Translations under genes and position numbers: made by a program
Source of the DNA: Cladopsammia gracilis
Lineage: Eukaryota > Cnidaria > Anthozoa > Scleractinia > Dendrophylliidae
NCBI GenBank assembly: GCA_022457155.1
Contig: JAJGOT010000030.1
Coordinates: 1,320,001 to 1,384,000 of the forward strand
DNA length: 64,000 nt
Reading direction: 5' to 3'
Part shown: positions 32,392-46,447 of the stretch, in pieces
Position numbering within the stretch: the first letter of the stretch is position 1
How the letters are laid out: each line of letters opens with the position of its first letter
The notes under the pieces: model-generated
The model's input: only the letters and a program-made list of their open reading frames with translations
What the model was told of the DNA's origin: nothing
Databases searched by the model: none

Positions 32392-33065
32392 CACTGGAAA
32401 ACTTGAATCACTTACAGACTTCACTAAAGTTAGTTAAATCTCTGCAAAATGTCTACATTTCCTTTGTAAATTACGAACTCTGTAAACGTGCACATTCCCA
32501 GAGATTTTGTAACTTCGTAAAAAGTCTGTAAATTACAGCACATTTTCTGCACTAAGATCGCATAAAATATGTATGTAATCTTGATGTTTTTCTTGTAAAT
32601 TTTGTGTAAAATTTACAGAGATTTTATGCTACAAACAACGAATCTCTGTAAACCAGTAAACATAAAATCTCCTTATTATCTCTGTAAAAAGTGAGTCAAA
32701 AAAACTGAATGAAATGTTTGTAAAATGTAAACAAAAAAACTACACAAAATGTCACAGAAAAGTACATACAATGCTTGTAAAATGTATGTATTTTATTGCA
32801 CTAAATCTGTGCAAAATGTCCACATTTTCTCTGTAAAATCAGGGTGTATAAATGGAACACGTGAAGAATGCATAGCATAAAATCTCACTAAAATATCTGT
32901 AAAAAGTAAACGGAACATTGCATAAAATGTTAGTAAAATGTCCACAAATAAACCACACAAATGTCACAGAGAAGTTCATATAATGTCTGTAAATTTCTAA
33001 AATTTTATTGCAAATATAAATTCTTGCAAAATGTCTACATTACTCTCAATAAAATCTAGCTGTAG
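32392..33065 (+). repeat. Left subterminal motif region
   Basis: Dense short motifs: CTCTGTAAA, TCTGTAAATT, AAAATGTCTACATT and similar, in both orientations over about 670 bp. The mirrored counterpart is at 48261-49430. Confidence 0.75.
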
Positions 33066-33957
33066 AAAGAAAAATTTTGCTACAGTCAAACAAAAGGATT
33101 GAACAACTTTACTGCCTTTCATTTAATAACTCTGAAGTTCAAATAAAACTAATGGCAGCGGAATGTAAGTGTTTTAAAATGTAAGATTTTAAACACCAGT
33201 CATACATTGTATAAAGTGAAATTAAAAGGTCTTCAGTACGGCTCAGTTCACACTTGGCACATGAGAATTTATTATCGGGCACTTAAGTGAGCACAGGCTC
33301 TGTGTAAATGCATATTTTGTTGCTTTAGAAGCACTTGACCCTCAATCCACTGCTTTACATACGCATAATATACAATGTAACTCCCTGCTATGCTTATTTT
33401 TTAAAATGGTGTCTGATGGGTGCCAAGTGTGTGAACACAACACCATTCTGCGCCAGTACCCAGGCACTGGTGCTTGGGCACCAAGTGTGAACATAGCTCA
33501 AGTCTCGTTATACAGTACAATCAAATTTCAACAAAGTTACATGAAGGTGTTCATTAAGATATATTTCAATGTGTTAAATCTTGATATACGATTACGTGTA
33601 AGCTGTCCAAAGAAACAAATCAAAGACAATCTCAGAGAGAAAAACTGCATAAAAATCCTATCTACGACTCCAAATAATGATTGTTTTAGAAGGTAAATCT
33701 AATAATTCTTTATAATAATTTTGTTCTCTAAATCTCTATAATTTAACAAAAATGTATAAAAATTCTGATAAATAAAACCTAAATGCTGTCGAAAACCTAA
33801 AATACAACACACATAATGGTCTGATACATGGGAAATAATTCTATAAAAAAATTAAAGACGTTAAATAGGACATTAAATTCATCGTTTGTACTTTCATATA
33901 ATAGCACTACAATACTTTATTATATCTCTTAGTTAGTACGCGCGCTGTGATTGGTCA

Positions 33958-33997
33958 ATTTAGCGGGCCGTATTTTACAGTACGGCCCGCTAAATTT
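33958..33997. repeat. Short GC-rich hairpin
   Basis: AATTTAGCGGGCCGTA and its complement around an 8-bp loop. It shares CAGTACGGCCCG with the larger hairpin at 35141-35295. Confidence 0.7.
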
Positions 33998-35140
33998 GAG
34001 AGTCTCAGCATCAGGCCTAACACACGCTTACAAAAGTTGTTTTCTACATTAAAAATTATCCAGAGGAAACGTTTGGAGCTAAGCGGGTTAACATGCCAGG
34101 TTACAAAAACTCTCCGATGAAATTAAAATATAACTTTAGCAAAAAACTGATTAGCTGCGAATCAAAAAGCATTGACAATTTTCTCGAGTAAGCTTTTTTG
34201 TTTTGGTATTTAGCTTTTAGGCTGTAAGTTATAAAAACTCGAGTAACACGGCAAATTCGTTTAACTCTTACAATTTAATTAAGCATTAACAAAACAGTCT
34301 TTCTTCGTAAGAAAATGTCTCTATGAAAAACATAAAGCTGCAAAACAACTTGAAACGACTTCCATCGGCAAAACTTAAGCTTAAATTAAGCTTAACTTAG
34401 TTTGATCAAGTTTTTGTCTGGTTATAAACTTAAGTTCAGAGTTATCGTTTGTGGCAGTGGCTCTAATAAGAACAGACTTGAAGCTACAAAATTACGCTAA
34501 AAGTGTACCTTGATTCCTCAGCGAAATTTTTGTCCTTGTAGTGGAGTCCATGAAAACAATTTTGCGTATTCGCAAATACGCTCTTGCTGCAGCTCACGCT
34601 GAAAATTTGTCAGGTGCGATAGAAATTCAAACTCATCCACGCACAAAGTTCGGCATGAAGCCACTAAAGCACACAAAAAGCCAAAAACAACTTGCAGTAT
34701 TTGATGACGAGATATTTTCAGTGTCCTTTTAGAAGTTTGAGAGTTCCTTCGTTCACCGCTGTAGACCGAAGTGCTGCCACATTTTCCCGTTTGACAAACA
34801 CGTTTGTTTTGGCGATTTTATCGCGGCGTTTTCATTCTTCTTTTCCTCGCTTGTCTTCGCCAGTAACTAAGAATCCTTTTCAAAGAAAACTACCTTATGT
34901 CAGGTTTCCGTCGTCCTACCGAACACATGGAAGATCATTTGAAAGATTAAATTAATTCGTTTATAGAGTTTTCATTCAAGAGCCACGCAAGTTCACGCCG
35001 AATCGAGGACCGATCACACTATTTTTGAAAGCCAATAAAATTTGCTCTTTGCTTTCTTGTGACGTACGTCAGTCAAATGAAGCCGTCCATCTTTTGACTT
35101 GAAAGGTTTTCCTTTTCCGATTTAGAGATATAATAAATAT

Positions 35141-35295
35141 CTTACTAACCTCGTTTTCTCGGTCCGTACTGTAAATTACGGCCCTTGTTTTTCCCCTTCG
35201 ATTTATGGCCCGCGCGCTTCGCGCTTGGGCCATAAATCGAAGGGGAAAAACGCGGGCCGTAATTTACAGTACGGCCCTCGAACTCGGTTAGTAAG
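35141..35295. repeat. 155-bp palindromic MITE
   Basis: CTTACTAACC...GGTTAGTAAG ends, with long inner arms through CCGTACTGTAAATTACGGCC and CCCCTTCGATTTATGGCC and their complements. High arm identity. Confidence 0.8.
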
Positions 35296-37167
35296 AGGTA
35301 TGTATAGCATTTTTAAAATAAATTCTCACTTAATATTTACTTATCTTGATTGGATTCCAAAAAAATAATCACATGTAATAAACTGTAACATAATGTTTGC
35401 CTTAGCCTAACATGTACATGTACTATAAACTTCCTTTCAATAATATTTCCATATGTAGATTGCATCTGTCATACATGTACACATAAATTCATTACTTTAC
35501 ATCACTAAGTTTCTTGGCCTTCAAAAAAATGCAGGAATTAATGCATAGGATAGTGAAATCTGAAAGGAAACAAAATAATGCATGCAAGTCAGAATGTATT
35601 TTTTTTTATATATTTTAAACAATGAGTTGGAGACCTCCATCAAACCAACTAGTCTCACACTAGCTTTTCAAAATTTTGGAAAATGTAGCCATGTCCTACA
35701 CTGTACACACTGTAGGTCGAAAACTTAAGGTTTTGTGATATACATGTACAAGAGCAGGGCTTTGCTCTAGCAGTGCCTGGTGTTTCCTGGCAACTTACTT
35801 TTGCCCTGATGCAACTAGGAAATCTATGTTTTTGCATACATTGTAAAATTCATAAAATAATGCTGGGCACCCTGGTTTTCACAGGTTCAGAGCTTTCGGG
35901 TTCCTGTAATCTTTCTCAGAGCACAGCCTTGAAGAGCCACCGCTCTTGTTTTACAACCTGCCTTGTAACGGGTACCCTTGCAATACGATAAATCAGCTTT
36001 TTCAACAAACGCATTGAAACCCTCAACCTGAATTCCCTGTATCTAATCACCACAAATATCAATTCCATTATAAATGTGTTAACTTACTAGATTCTGTTTC
36101 AACAGCATCAAGTTGTTTGTTATCCTTGGTTTTGTCCTCAGTCTATAAATTATGAACCAGAAAAATAACATTTTTGACTGGCAGTATAGGGTAAGTGTTT
36201 TCACAAGGAATTAATGTTAATGTACATGTACAGGGAGTCATATTGGTTATCATTAAGTTAAAAAAAGTACAGCATCATATGATGAAAATAATAAAACAAA
36301 AGCCAGAGGAATTCTGCAAACTCTAGATTAAAATACGCTGTTACTCCTCTGGTTGGAATGCCATTATCACAAATAAGACTGTAATGTGGCAGTACTCATT
36401 TACTCGTAATGTGCAAAGAGGCACTGCAAGGGTAAAGGTAACACTTGAATAACTTGGGAAGTAAAAACTGATTGACCCAGGACTTCAAATATCAGCAAGT
36501 CAATGACAAAAAGTTTCCACAAGTGAGTGCAAATGCTCAAGCTCTCAAAAATTTATAAATGAGTTTTCATGTTTTACTTTTTTTAAAGTGTGTTAGTTTC
36601 CCAGTGTTCCTGCTGGCAATAATGTACAATGTACTGTAGTTATTTATTCAGGGTTTAATTCATAACAACATACTTACACTGTACTTGAGAGTTGTCATGC
36701 AAAGTGTCACTGCAATCATCATCACTACATGTACATGTACATGCATCTTCTACAGTGTACCCTGTTCTGTTTTGTAATTAGAAAAAAATATATTGTTAGA
36801 AGAATAATGTCAGTTGTTTCATTGTTTACATGTAGATTACATGTAGTTTGATTAACTGAATTGTTGTTAAAGTAAATTAAGGCTGATGTTTTTGAGGGCT
36901 AACACTAAAAAAAATACCTTTTTTATTCTTTTATGGTAGCAATTTACTTTATCAACATGACTGATAACACTAACATTTTGTTTCACTCCCCACAATTCAC
37001 TATCACAGTTTCATTTGAAACCAACTGCTTTATAGTCAATGTCAATCATAATTATACATGCAAGACATTAGACCAGTGCAAATTATGCTCCTGTACATGT
37101 ACATGTACTGTATTTACACAACACAGAGTCATGCAACTCCTGCATAGTTTTAAGTCTACTCTGGGTT

Positions 37168-37330
37168 AAAGGCCCAGTATCACCCATTCCGCTTTGCGGT
37201 CGTTTGTTTTTGTTTTCAAATGACGAGCTCGCTCGTGATTGGCTCTTTCGGGAATTTTCGACTGCGTTAAATTCAATCGTCGAGGCAGTGGGTGGTACTT
37301 TGGTGGTATTTTGGGTGGTACTGGGCCTTT
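37168..37330. repeat. MITE with AAAGGCCCAGTA ends
   Basis: Inverted AAAGGCCCAGTA(T)CACCCA / TGGGTGGTACTGGGCCTTT, about 163 bp. The interior has a repeated GGTGGTA motif. Target duplication ambiguous. Confidence 0.7.
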
Positions 37331-39421
37331 AAAAGGGAGTTGTGTGTTAATGAAACCATGACTATGGAATCTATCCTCAAAGAGACAGGTGGAGTCCATA
37401 AGCAGAAGTTAGTAATATTGATGTCTATGATGCCTACATGCACTCTTACATGCATGGGAATGTTAGAAATCAAGAGGAATTCCCATGGTGATGCAATGCA
37501 TTGTAACTTACAATACAGTGTAATCAGACTGGGGGTTAGACAAAATAAAGTTAATCAACAAGTTCCATTGCTGCAAGTACATGTATACATGTACTGTACC
37601 TCTGGCCCAGACCATTCTACATGCACATCTTTTTCATTACTTTATAGTACTGTAGTTTTGTCAGCTTTCTAAGAAATAAAGGAAATAGTCACCATTTAGA
37701 TTAAAAATATATATATAAACTTTAACTACATACATTCCTGTACATGTATTAGACAACCGAGGCTGTGCTCTAAGAAAAATAGTTGGGAGCCCGAAATCTC
37801 CAAACACTTGAAATCTGGGGTACTCAGCATATACATGTAACTTTGTTGCAAAAACAAAGATTTCCTGGTCGCCCAAAGGTAAAATTTTGCAATGTTGGGC
37901 TGTGCTCTAGCAACACAGTGGCCCATAGCATGTCACTTTTGACCTTGGGTGATCAGAATGTGCACAAACATGTAGCTTTTCACAAAACTTATAAGCTGGT
38001 ACCAATAATGTAGATTTAGAGCACAGCCTTACAGCCTTGTAAGGCTGTAAGGCTGTACAGTCCATTGTAAAGTAAAAATACATGTAGTTATTTTCGTAAT
38101 GATGCTATTTACCCACACAATGGCTACAACTGTACATGTATGCTGTGCTTAAAACTATCCTTGATTCTATTTTTGTTTTATCCTCATTAGCAAACATTAC
38201 ATGTATCTCACACAGACTAAAGAAAAAAAAAATAAGTGAAGTGCAACAGCTACATGATCAATCAACATATGTACATGTACCTACAACAACAAATTAAAAT
38301 TGCCTTCTTTTCTGGTGGGCCTTTCTCTTTACAAAAAGCTATCCAATATGATGTTTGCGAACTACAGATATGTGCATTATAATCACACTAAAAAATACAT
38401 GTACACTGAACTGAGGACATTTACAAAACATGGACCACCCCTGTGGACCCAGTCCATGGACCACCTGATGGACCACCCCTTATTTTTGTCAAATTTAATT
38501 TTCTTTTTCCAAATTTTTCTGTCAGTCTAAAGGATGGACTGTGGACTGAGGACAGGGTACAAAACACAGTCTTAAGTTGAAATAAATTATGGCATTCAAC
38601 ATCAGTATTTAACTTCCTACTATTTTACGCTTTTGCCAACATTGCATTTTATACAATGCATGCAGTCCGATTCTGGCTGGTACTGTTGGAGCAGGAGCAT
38701 GTGAAGTTTTTGTGCTCTCCCCACAGATTTTATTTGACACATGTAGAACAAGAAGGACTGGTTCAAGTCCCACGCTACAGTGTGCTATTACACGTATTAT
38801 GGGATGCAGACAATCTCATGTGCTTTTCGTTTGGAACATGGATAAAACAAAAGTCTAGCGGAGTATACAAGTGTAAACAAACACATGCCATATACTGATT
38901 GTTTTCATTGTTTCTACATGTAGGTGCTTCGTGGATACTCGCCAAGCAGTGTTTTCATTTTGAGTTTTCGGTGAGGGATGGGGGAGGGAACGGGGAAGGT
39001 GAGGCTCATTCAAACCTTAAACACTGCTCTGCGCAAGTATCCACAAAGCATCTAGAAATAATAACAAACAAAACCAATCTTTATCTTGTTCCGACACTAT
39101 TCATCAGTATGGTTGCTTGCACATGTGTTTGTTTATACTCCAGCAGGCCTACACTGTAATCAGTATTTTTTTAACAGCACATGCACAACGAATCCAAAAA
39201 AGCACATAGGATTGTCTGTATCCCATAATTGTTGTACAGTGTACCTTGGGACTTGGTCCAGTCCTTCTTGTTCTACTTGTGTCTTGACATTGCTACTTGA
39301 TGTTGAATGCCATTAATTTATTTAAACTGAAGACTGTGTTTTATACCCTGTCCCCAGTCCGCAGTCCATCCTTTATACTGACAGAGGTCCATGTTTTGTA
39401 TACACCCCTGAACTGACTATT

Positions 39422-41021
39422 GGGTTATTCCAGAAAAAATCCACACCCCCCCCCCCCCCCCCCCCCCCCCGACGGATGGCATGCTGGAAATTCTCGCGGG
39501 AGGGGGGGTTGAGGGCTCTGGAAATTCAGGCGGGAGGGGGGTCTGGACCTAAAAATCCTTCCTCGGGGGTCCATTTTTTGAAAATGATTTTGAAGAGAAC
39601 ACTTTGTGTTCAAAACAATAAGTTAAGGTTTAACTTCGTCGGCTCCACATTATTCATAGAGAATAAACCGGATGAAAGGGAGAAAATTCAACTCAAATAT
39701 GGTGAAAGTCAGTCGTTAACGTAACCGGAAGCGTGCTTCGGTACCTTGCAACAAAGCTCATGTCCGAGTTCTTGCCAGCAACAAATTGTCAGGGAAAGGT
39801 ATCAGGAAAAGTATCAGCCGATTTAAAAAAAGACGAAAGATTTTGACAAAAAAAAGTAGATGTACCGTTTTGCAAGTACGCATTGTTTTCTATTTGTAGA
39901 AATCGTTTTGCTTTCGTGCACGTTCCCTGTAATCTGATATAAGCTTCATAATATACGGCTTACGCAAATGTCCAAACTTTTATGCCGCTCTTCCTAGTGT
40001 ACTGTTTAGTTGACGCGTTAAACCTTGAAGGAAATATAAATGATTGGAAGGAGCTTTCCAATTTAATACTTAAAGGCAAATTGCGATCAAACTTGTTCGA
40101 ATGTTTTCTTCGTGAAGCCAATAATCACGGTAAAAGCGCGCTAGTAAATATAATTAAATTAAACACTATCCGAATTTGTTTGCTTTCAAGATTTTTTTGA
40201 TTCGCGAAAACATTATGTGAATCATCCTTACGGATAAGAATGGCATTCTATATTCACAGGAAAAGTCGGAAATTTTAGAAAACACTAGATGTAATAAAAA
40301 TAGGTTGGATTAAATAATATTTTGTGATGTTTACAATATTTCGCAGACGCAAGCGCTCGGCGCTGCAATTAGGATAAATGTCATAAATAAATCACCAAGC
40401 CTTCTGGAAGCAGAAAATCACTGAATTCTGACAAGTGTTTAACTCTTTTATTCAAGGGAAAGGCATTTTCATTCAAGGAAATATGAGTTTCATTCAAACG
40501 TTTTGACCTTAAGAAAAAATGTTTAGGAAAAGCAATGCGCGATCAAATTACATTTTACACAAAATTTGCATGAAACACAACACTTTGAAGAAACTGTGAA
40601 GCCTGGAAAAAATTAAAACATACCAAAATCAAAGCAGTTATTTAAGGAATTAGATTTATAGAAACATTTCATTCATTTCATCTCATAAAGTTTCACAATT
40701 TCATTCGATTTTGTCTTGAAATCATGGAGTTTTTTTTATGATGTGTCACGCAATATTTATTTAAATTTATAGCACTGATCCCACAGTTTAGAAAAATATA
40801 AAAACACGATCTCCTGGATGCAACTACATGTATTTTTTTTTCATTATCTGTAAATTTGGGGCTTCCAAAAATTTATTGGAAATCTGGGCAGGAGGGGGGG
40901 TCTCTGGGCTTGGAAATCCTGGCGGGAGGGGGGGTCTAGTGGGCCAGGAAATCCAGGCGTGGGGAGGGGTAAAAAAATCTTGCCATCCGTCGGGGGGTGT
41001 GGATTTTTTCTGGAATAACCC
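39422..41021. mobile_element. 1.6-kb fold-back element with poly-C/G arms
   Basis: The termini GGGTTATTCCAGAAAAAATC / GATTTTTTCTGGAATAACCC lead into C/G runs and GACGGATGGCA / TGCCATCCGTC. ATT is present on both sides (39419-39421 and 41022-41024), a possible 3-bp duplication. The G-rich strings GGCGGGAGGGGGG are repeated in each arm. No coding region was recognised. Confidence 0.75.
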
Positions 41022-41167
41022 ATTGTCATTTTTGCCGGGTACTGATTAACTTAGCAATGTTCACCTTTTCCAATGGTTTTACCTCCAACAATTAACAAGT
41101 CAATGGTCTTATGACCTACAGTATGGTTTCCTAATGGGCAGCCAAAGGCCCCAGCCAATAAATATAT

Positions 41168-41310
41168 GTTATTTACCGGCCGGGAGGTCCGTATAGGAAA
41201 AAACTGTGCCCGAGGTCTTGAGTACGGCCCAAGGCCGTAGGCCGAGGGCCGTGCTCAAGACCGAGGGCACAGTTTTTAACTATACGGACCGACCTAGGCC
41301 GGTAAATAAC
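41168..41310. repeat. 143-bp palindromic MITE
   Basis: GTTATTTACCGGCC...GGCCGGTAAATAAC, with inner arms GGTCCGTATA and GTGCCCGAGGTCTTGAGTAC and their complements. Confidence 0.8.
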
Positions 41311-42896
41311 TTATTTATTTTTTCCTACTTTAATTCTGTGATTCGCCGTGAAAATCATTCATGTACAGCTTTCCAAGAAATTTTCTTACGCGCCGCGTAC
41401 AGCTAAACTGACAGAATGCGCGCAAAATCTAAATTAGCTCGGTAATCTTCACAACTTTCCATTCATAAACAAAAAAACTTAATGTGCAAAGTGAACTCAT
41501 TGCTATCAGTTTATGTCTCTTGGTAGAATAAACGGCTCTTGTGTTTGCCTCCGGTGAGGATAGAGAAATGTTCTTGCCTACAGCGAAGCCGTGCAAAGCT
41601 GAATTATAACTTTAAAACTTTTCAAACAAAGAAAAGTCGAGCATAATTTATTTATAGCGGGGCGAAAGCTTAAACTGAGCTATTATAATTTAAAAATCAT
41701 GTTTTCTTGAATGAAAACTTATAGAATTTAGATAAAGGAAGGTAAAAACCGAGAAATAAAAGCATACAAACCGAGCAATGTAGTGAAAGTACAAATTATC
41801 TCGTAAAATCCGATCGCTAAATGGCGTGTAAATTATTGACAACAAACCTAGTACAAGACTAGAATGACAAAAGACTTTTTAATAAAAAATTCACAGAATC
41901 TCTATTACGAGGAAAAAACACAACCAGAAAAATAAGAACACTTAAACCGAATGGAGTCAAAACCTTTGAAAAAAAGCGCTAGATTGCATCTTATTATAGT
42001 AATGTTTTGCCACAAATGCCGCTTTGTAAAAAACAACAACAAACCCAAAAACTATAAAATCGAAACTTGTACTCGCCTTTTTTTCGAGGAATAAAATTGG
42101 CCTTTATTTTTACGGCTGATTTCTCCTTCCATTTAGTTTGTTCTGTCTTTCTTCATTGGGTCTTTTTGTACCTGGTTTAAGCGTAGTTAAGATCTTCAGC
42201 GTGTTGTCTGGTCTCTGTATGTCAGCCGATGTCAGCTATGATGAAACTTTGCCGGTTTTCTTCATTGTTTTCTTTGTTTGTGTCGTTAAATATTATATAT
42301 GGCCAATAAAAATTCACTTTCGCTTTGCTAGCTTTCGTCTGGGTTCATAATTTATGAGAAAATTCAATGATATAAGCAGTTTATCAAGAGAAAATCAATT
42401 CAGTGTCATTGCAATTGTGAAAGTACAACCGGCAAACCCGGTCCGTAACCCCGGTCCGTATCGTAAAAAGCTGGACCGGCTGAAAGCGCGGGAAAGCGCG
42501 TGATTAGCCAATCAGATTCAAGGATTTAGGATTCCGGACTGCTGAGATGCTTCAGAAAAAAATAATAAGAAAATAATACTGTACATGTACTTTATGTTAA
42601 AAATCAACATCACTTGAACAGAATTGCAAGATTGAAAGAAATGTTAAAATTCAAGGTTTAGTTTCTTATAAGCTTATTTATTCAAATGAGCAGGCTGAAA
42701 TTGGTTCTGTCCTGGTGTACCGATACACAAGGCCAAAAACAAAAGACTAAACAAAACACAAGGTGAAATCCCTTGTGAAGACTGTGAGCCCGTACAGTCA
42801 CCAAGACAGAACCCTGAAATTCGCAGAAAATCTTCAGTATAGGTAGCCAAAAATAATATTTAAACTGGTTTACATTGTTAACGTAAGCTTACTTAC
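41311..42896. other. CACTA-like interior, gene-free
   Basis: AT-rich with a short GC-rich hairpin-like patch near 42437-42500. Nothing recognised. Confidence 0.45.
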
Positions 42897-43055
42897 CTTT
42901 GGGATCCCAAGGGCGGCAAGAATGAAGCGCTTGAATTGGTGTAGCATGAAAGAACTAGCCAACATGGCGATCAAATTAACTTGTCTTGACGATGCACGTA
43001 GATTGGAAGCAATCGTATGCATAGCGATCGTTGATATGTTGTAAAAACATTGCAT
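42897..43055 (-). CDS. Possible first exon, unrecognised
   Basis: The minus-strand frame from ATG at 43055 (or 43022) ends LAALGIPK followed by GTAAGTAAG, a consensus donor, in phase 0. The upstream 400 bp is relatively GC-rich for the region. I do not recognise the peptide and cannot find a convincing second exon. It could be a remnant of the element's own gene or a captured exon. Confidence 0.2.
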
Positions 43056-43996
43056 GTAGCTTATTCAGAAAACGTGGAACGAGAAAAAGGCTCAAAACAC
43101 AAGTTGTCTTTTCAAATCAAGTGAAGCTTTGAGCGCTGAAAGCAAGCAGCAAAACAGTAACATGGAAGTTCGTTGAAACAAGCGCCACGAATTGCCCGCC
43201 GGGAATGACTCTCTTGCGCATGATCAATTCGCACCCAAGACCTCTCGGCCGAGCGGCCCCAGCGGAATTAGCTCACACACGGCTTTAAAATGCACTTCTT
43301 TTGAATCTCTTGTTCTTCGGAAATCATTCCTATTTCCGTTCCAGGTAAATTCAGGCTTTCTAAACACCTCTTTCAAGAGCTGTTCAGGAAAGGCTAAAAT
43401 ACTAGAAATACGTGTCTCGCAGAACCTCGCGAAGCTCTGGGGAGGATGCACTGCAAAATGTTAGCGATGTGGGCCTTTTTGAAGTTTGTGAGTGCTATCT
43501 CTCAAAATTAACCTGTTCCCTTTACATACTTCTGTAGCTGTTGTTCTATGCACTGTGTATCAAATAATTGCTAATTCAATTCACTATTCGCTTGAATGGT
43601 TGAGATTGCAGGAGTTAATAGGATACAGGTCATGAGAATTACGAAATTGATTACAAAAGTTAAACATGAATATTCAAGATGAAGCAACATATTCTTTGCA
43701 AATATCATAAGCAATGTATGCGAGAAAATCAATAATGATCAATTTACAGCATGTACTAAGACAATAGTTTCCAGTGTTTGAGTACTAATTTTTTATATTG
43801 AAAAATATCCTCTTATGATCTGCGTGTCAGTTGTTCAGCTACTTGAAATTTTTTTTTTTTTTTTTTGCAAAAGGTTAAAAGAAAAATTTATGGAGGGTTG
43901 TATATAAGCTTAAGATTGCTTGCCTTTAAATGTAGGTTGTTTCAATTGAAGAGCATTAAAGAGCGGATTAAAGTGCGGTGATTTGAGCTAGATTTC

Positions 43997-44350
43997 TTAA
44001 TCGTTCTTCTTCTTTGAGCCTTTCCTGAAATCAGTGTTTGCTCTCGTTGCGTCTATAAACAGAATCATTTTGTCTAACACTTCCAGTCGGTGTCGCCTCT
44101 TCTGATCGGTTTCGTTCAGAAATCTAATGGGAGGCATTTGGTCAGGCTGTTCGAAGTCTTTGTAATCGATGCTGTCGTTGTTTCTTCGTTGCTCGATCGC
44201 GTTGAATTTCAAGTCGCCGTTCTCGCTCCAGCGGAGTTTCGGTGGTTAATCTTCTCGAGAAAGGATTTCAAGCCACTTGTTCAATCCAGCGTTGTTGTAT
44301 TTGCTGTTCTTTCTCATTTGCATCAGAAATTGGTCGTGTTTCACGAAGAA
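43997..44350 (-). pseudogene. Degenerate coding remnant, unknown
   Basis: On the minus strand one frame reads LFFVKHDQFLMQMRKNSKYN, NKWLEILSRED, then a TAA, then in the same frame PPKLRWSENGDLKFNAIEQR, through PPIRFLNETDQKRRHRLEVL to a stop at 43997. Composition (K/R/E/D-rich, predicted helical) looks like real protein. A poly-G fold-back (from 44351) abuts its 5' side. It may be a remnant of a transposase-associated gene; I recognise no family. Confidence 0.4.
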
Positions 44351-45529
44351 CAGGGTGGGGGGGGGGGGGGGGGGGTTTGGAAGCCTATCCCATGATGCAA
44401 CGCAACGAGTTACCGGCGACATTTGAAGCGAATAAACAAACGTTTTGTAAAATCTCATATTTCGGTGATTTTGCCGGTAGTCTCATTTTATGGTTTTAAT
44501 TATGGGAGACTTGGGAATCAGAGAATATAGTTCGTTGGTAACAGAAAAGAACTACAATGCAAGAATTTCATTTATATTTCTAAGTTTAATCCTCGTTTCT
44601 CGTCCTTAGAAAATATCATTTTCCGCTCGCAGGAAAATGGCGATCATCCCCGAAAATACCAGGAAAGTGCAGTTGTACCTCCTTCTTAATCGAAGCATCA
44701 CTAGCATTTTAACATTAATAACGTATTCCTTAATATCATAATGACTTAAAACACCAGATCCCTCCAGATCCCTCCAGGTTTTTCAAGCTGAATAAAACCA
44801 TCAAAGTGTGGGTACTTTCAGTCAATGCTTTGAATTGACGGCGAGCTGATTTAGGAAATTCGCGCACGTTTGCAGAGTTGAATATGAAAATTCTTTGAGG
44901 AATAAAACGAATTTAGACCGAATCAAGTTCAAGTAAATGAGTATAAAAAGGGTTACATTGTATTTCCAAAAGCCGTCTTGAACAAAGGTTATAGCGGAAA
45001 AAATCTTGGCAAATGCATCAGTGCTGAAAGCACAAATCAGTACAAAATACGCAGCAAAATTAAATATATGCGCGCGCCATATCGCGCGTACAAGCTAGCT
45101 GTACGCGTCAGTTACAGTTTTTCCTGTCGTTGACATCAGAACTACTGTGTCTAGCTAAAACCGTGGATAAAACAAATAGCTATTAAGAGAAGAACTTTTT
45201 CCCAAAGGTTTTCAGTTTTTAGAGCACTTATTTGGTTAACACAGTGCAAGAGTGTCGTCATATGCGTGGACAAGTAGTTGGATGCTTACGCGTTCAAGCG
45301 CGCGCAAATTTCGTTTGTCGTGTCATCCTTCAAACAAATTTTCGAAAGCATGTATCTGTTCGTTGCAAGACAAGTTTTCTTGACATTGCAAATCCTGACA
45401 AAAGAAGACCGACAGACAAGAGGCCTTGAAAAGGGTGTCTTGACAGCCACTGCTTGCCTCGGCGATCACCGGCAAATGCGAGGTCACGTGATGAGACATT
45501 ATGGGATAGGCTTCCCCCCCCCTCCTCTG
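44351..45529. mobile_element. Fold-back element with poly-G arms
   Basis: CAGGGTGGGGG...GGAAGCCTATCCCATGATGC at the left is mirrored by GACATTATGGGATAGGCTTC...CCCTCCTCTG at the right. No target duplication found; hAT-like CAG ends are only suggestive. Confidence 0.5.
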
Positions 45530-45669
45530 CACCGAGAGTAAACACTTTTTCACGACGATGAGTAAACCGTAAGCCCGGCCGCCTCCATGAATAAACATGA
45601 GAGCGCGCCATTGTCAGCGGTCGCGATTTTTGTTGCTAGGCAACTGCACGACATCTTCAGTATTATGTA

Positions 45670-45712
45670 CTTATTGACTAAGTGGGAGGGCCGGATGGGA
45701 AAATATTTGGCT

Positions 45713-45762
<50 letters not shown>

Positions 45763-45810
45763 GGGAGCCAAATATTTTCCCATCCGGCCCGACCTAACTT
45801 AGTCAATAAG
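45670..45810. repeat. 141-bp palindromic MITE
   Basis: CTTATTGACTAAGT... and its complement, with inner arms GGGCCGGATGGGAAAATATTTGGCT and GTCATGGCG. High arm identity. Confidence 0.8.
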
Positions 45811-46447
45811 CATTTTATCATATGACCAAATTGGAGACAAAATTACTTGAAATTTTAACGCGCGAGGCCGTACGCTTTTGTAGTAGGGCCGTACGCCTTT
45901 TTCCGGCCCTGCTCGCGCAAATGCGTACGGCCCTCATACGGGACTTTCATCAATGGTTTTGCAAAGAAAAGGTTCGCAGGGCCGTACGGGTCATATGATA
46001 AATATATATATATAAACTTTTCGCTCGATTGCGCGCGGCTCAGCTCCCGAGCACCCGAGCGACCTTCGGCCGCCAAATTTATTAACCTCGCTACGCTCGG
46101 GCCTTCGGCCCTCGCTTCGCGAGGAATTAAAATGCTGTGTCAGTTGTGTGCTCCTCATCGGTTTTCACTTTTTTGAGTTTTTTCATTGACGTGTGAAGTA
46201 AAGATTTGTGATCCAAATGGTACATGAGTCAATATCTTATACAACAGTAATACCGCCGTTGAACTAAGCTGTGTCTTGTATTTTGAATTTTTTTTTTCTT
46301 TGAATGATACGTTTTTCTCGCTGTCGCTCGCGACGGAAGCGGCAATCTCTTATGTGTGTGCTTTTGCTCACGTTTGAGTAGATGTCAGACTGTTACACTA
46401 AGTTCACTCAAAATAAAGAGTTGTTTCAACTCACTTTATTGGGTTAA

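Larger units (their letters stand above)
33066..39421. other. CACTA-like interior, gene-free
   Basis: AT-rich DNA rich in TACATGTA/ACATGTACATG strings (especially 35.4-39.3 kb). Open frames are short and unrecognised. Repeated phrases such as AGAGCACAGCCTT occur at about 35917 and 38018. Confidence 0.5.

Noticed and set aside
43192..43464. 90-codon + strand open frame
   Set aside because: Low similarity to anything recognised, and it faces the opposite way to the candidate exon at 42897-43055; no splice support.
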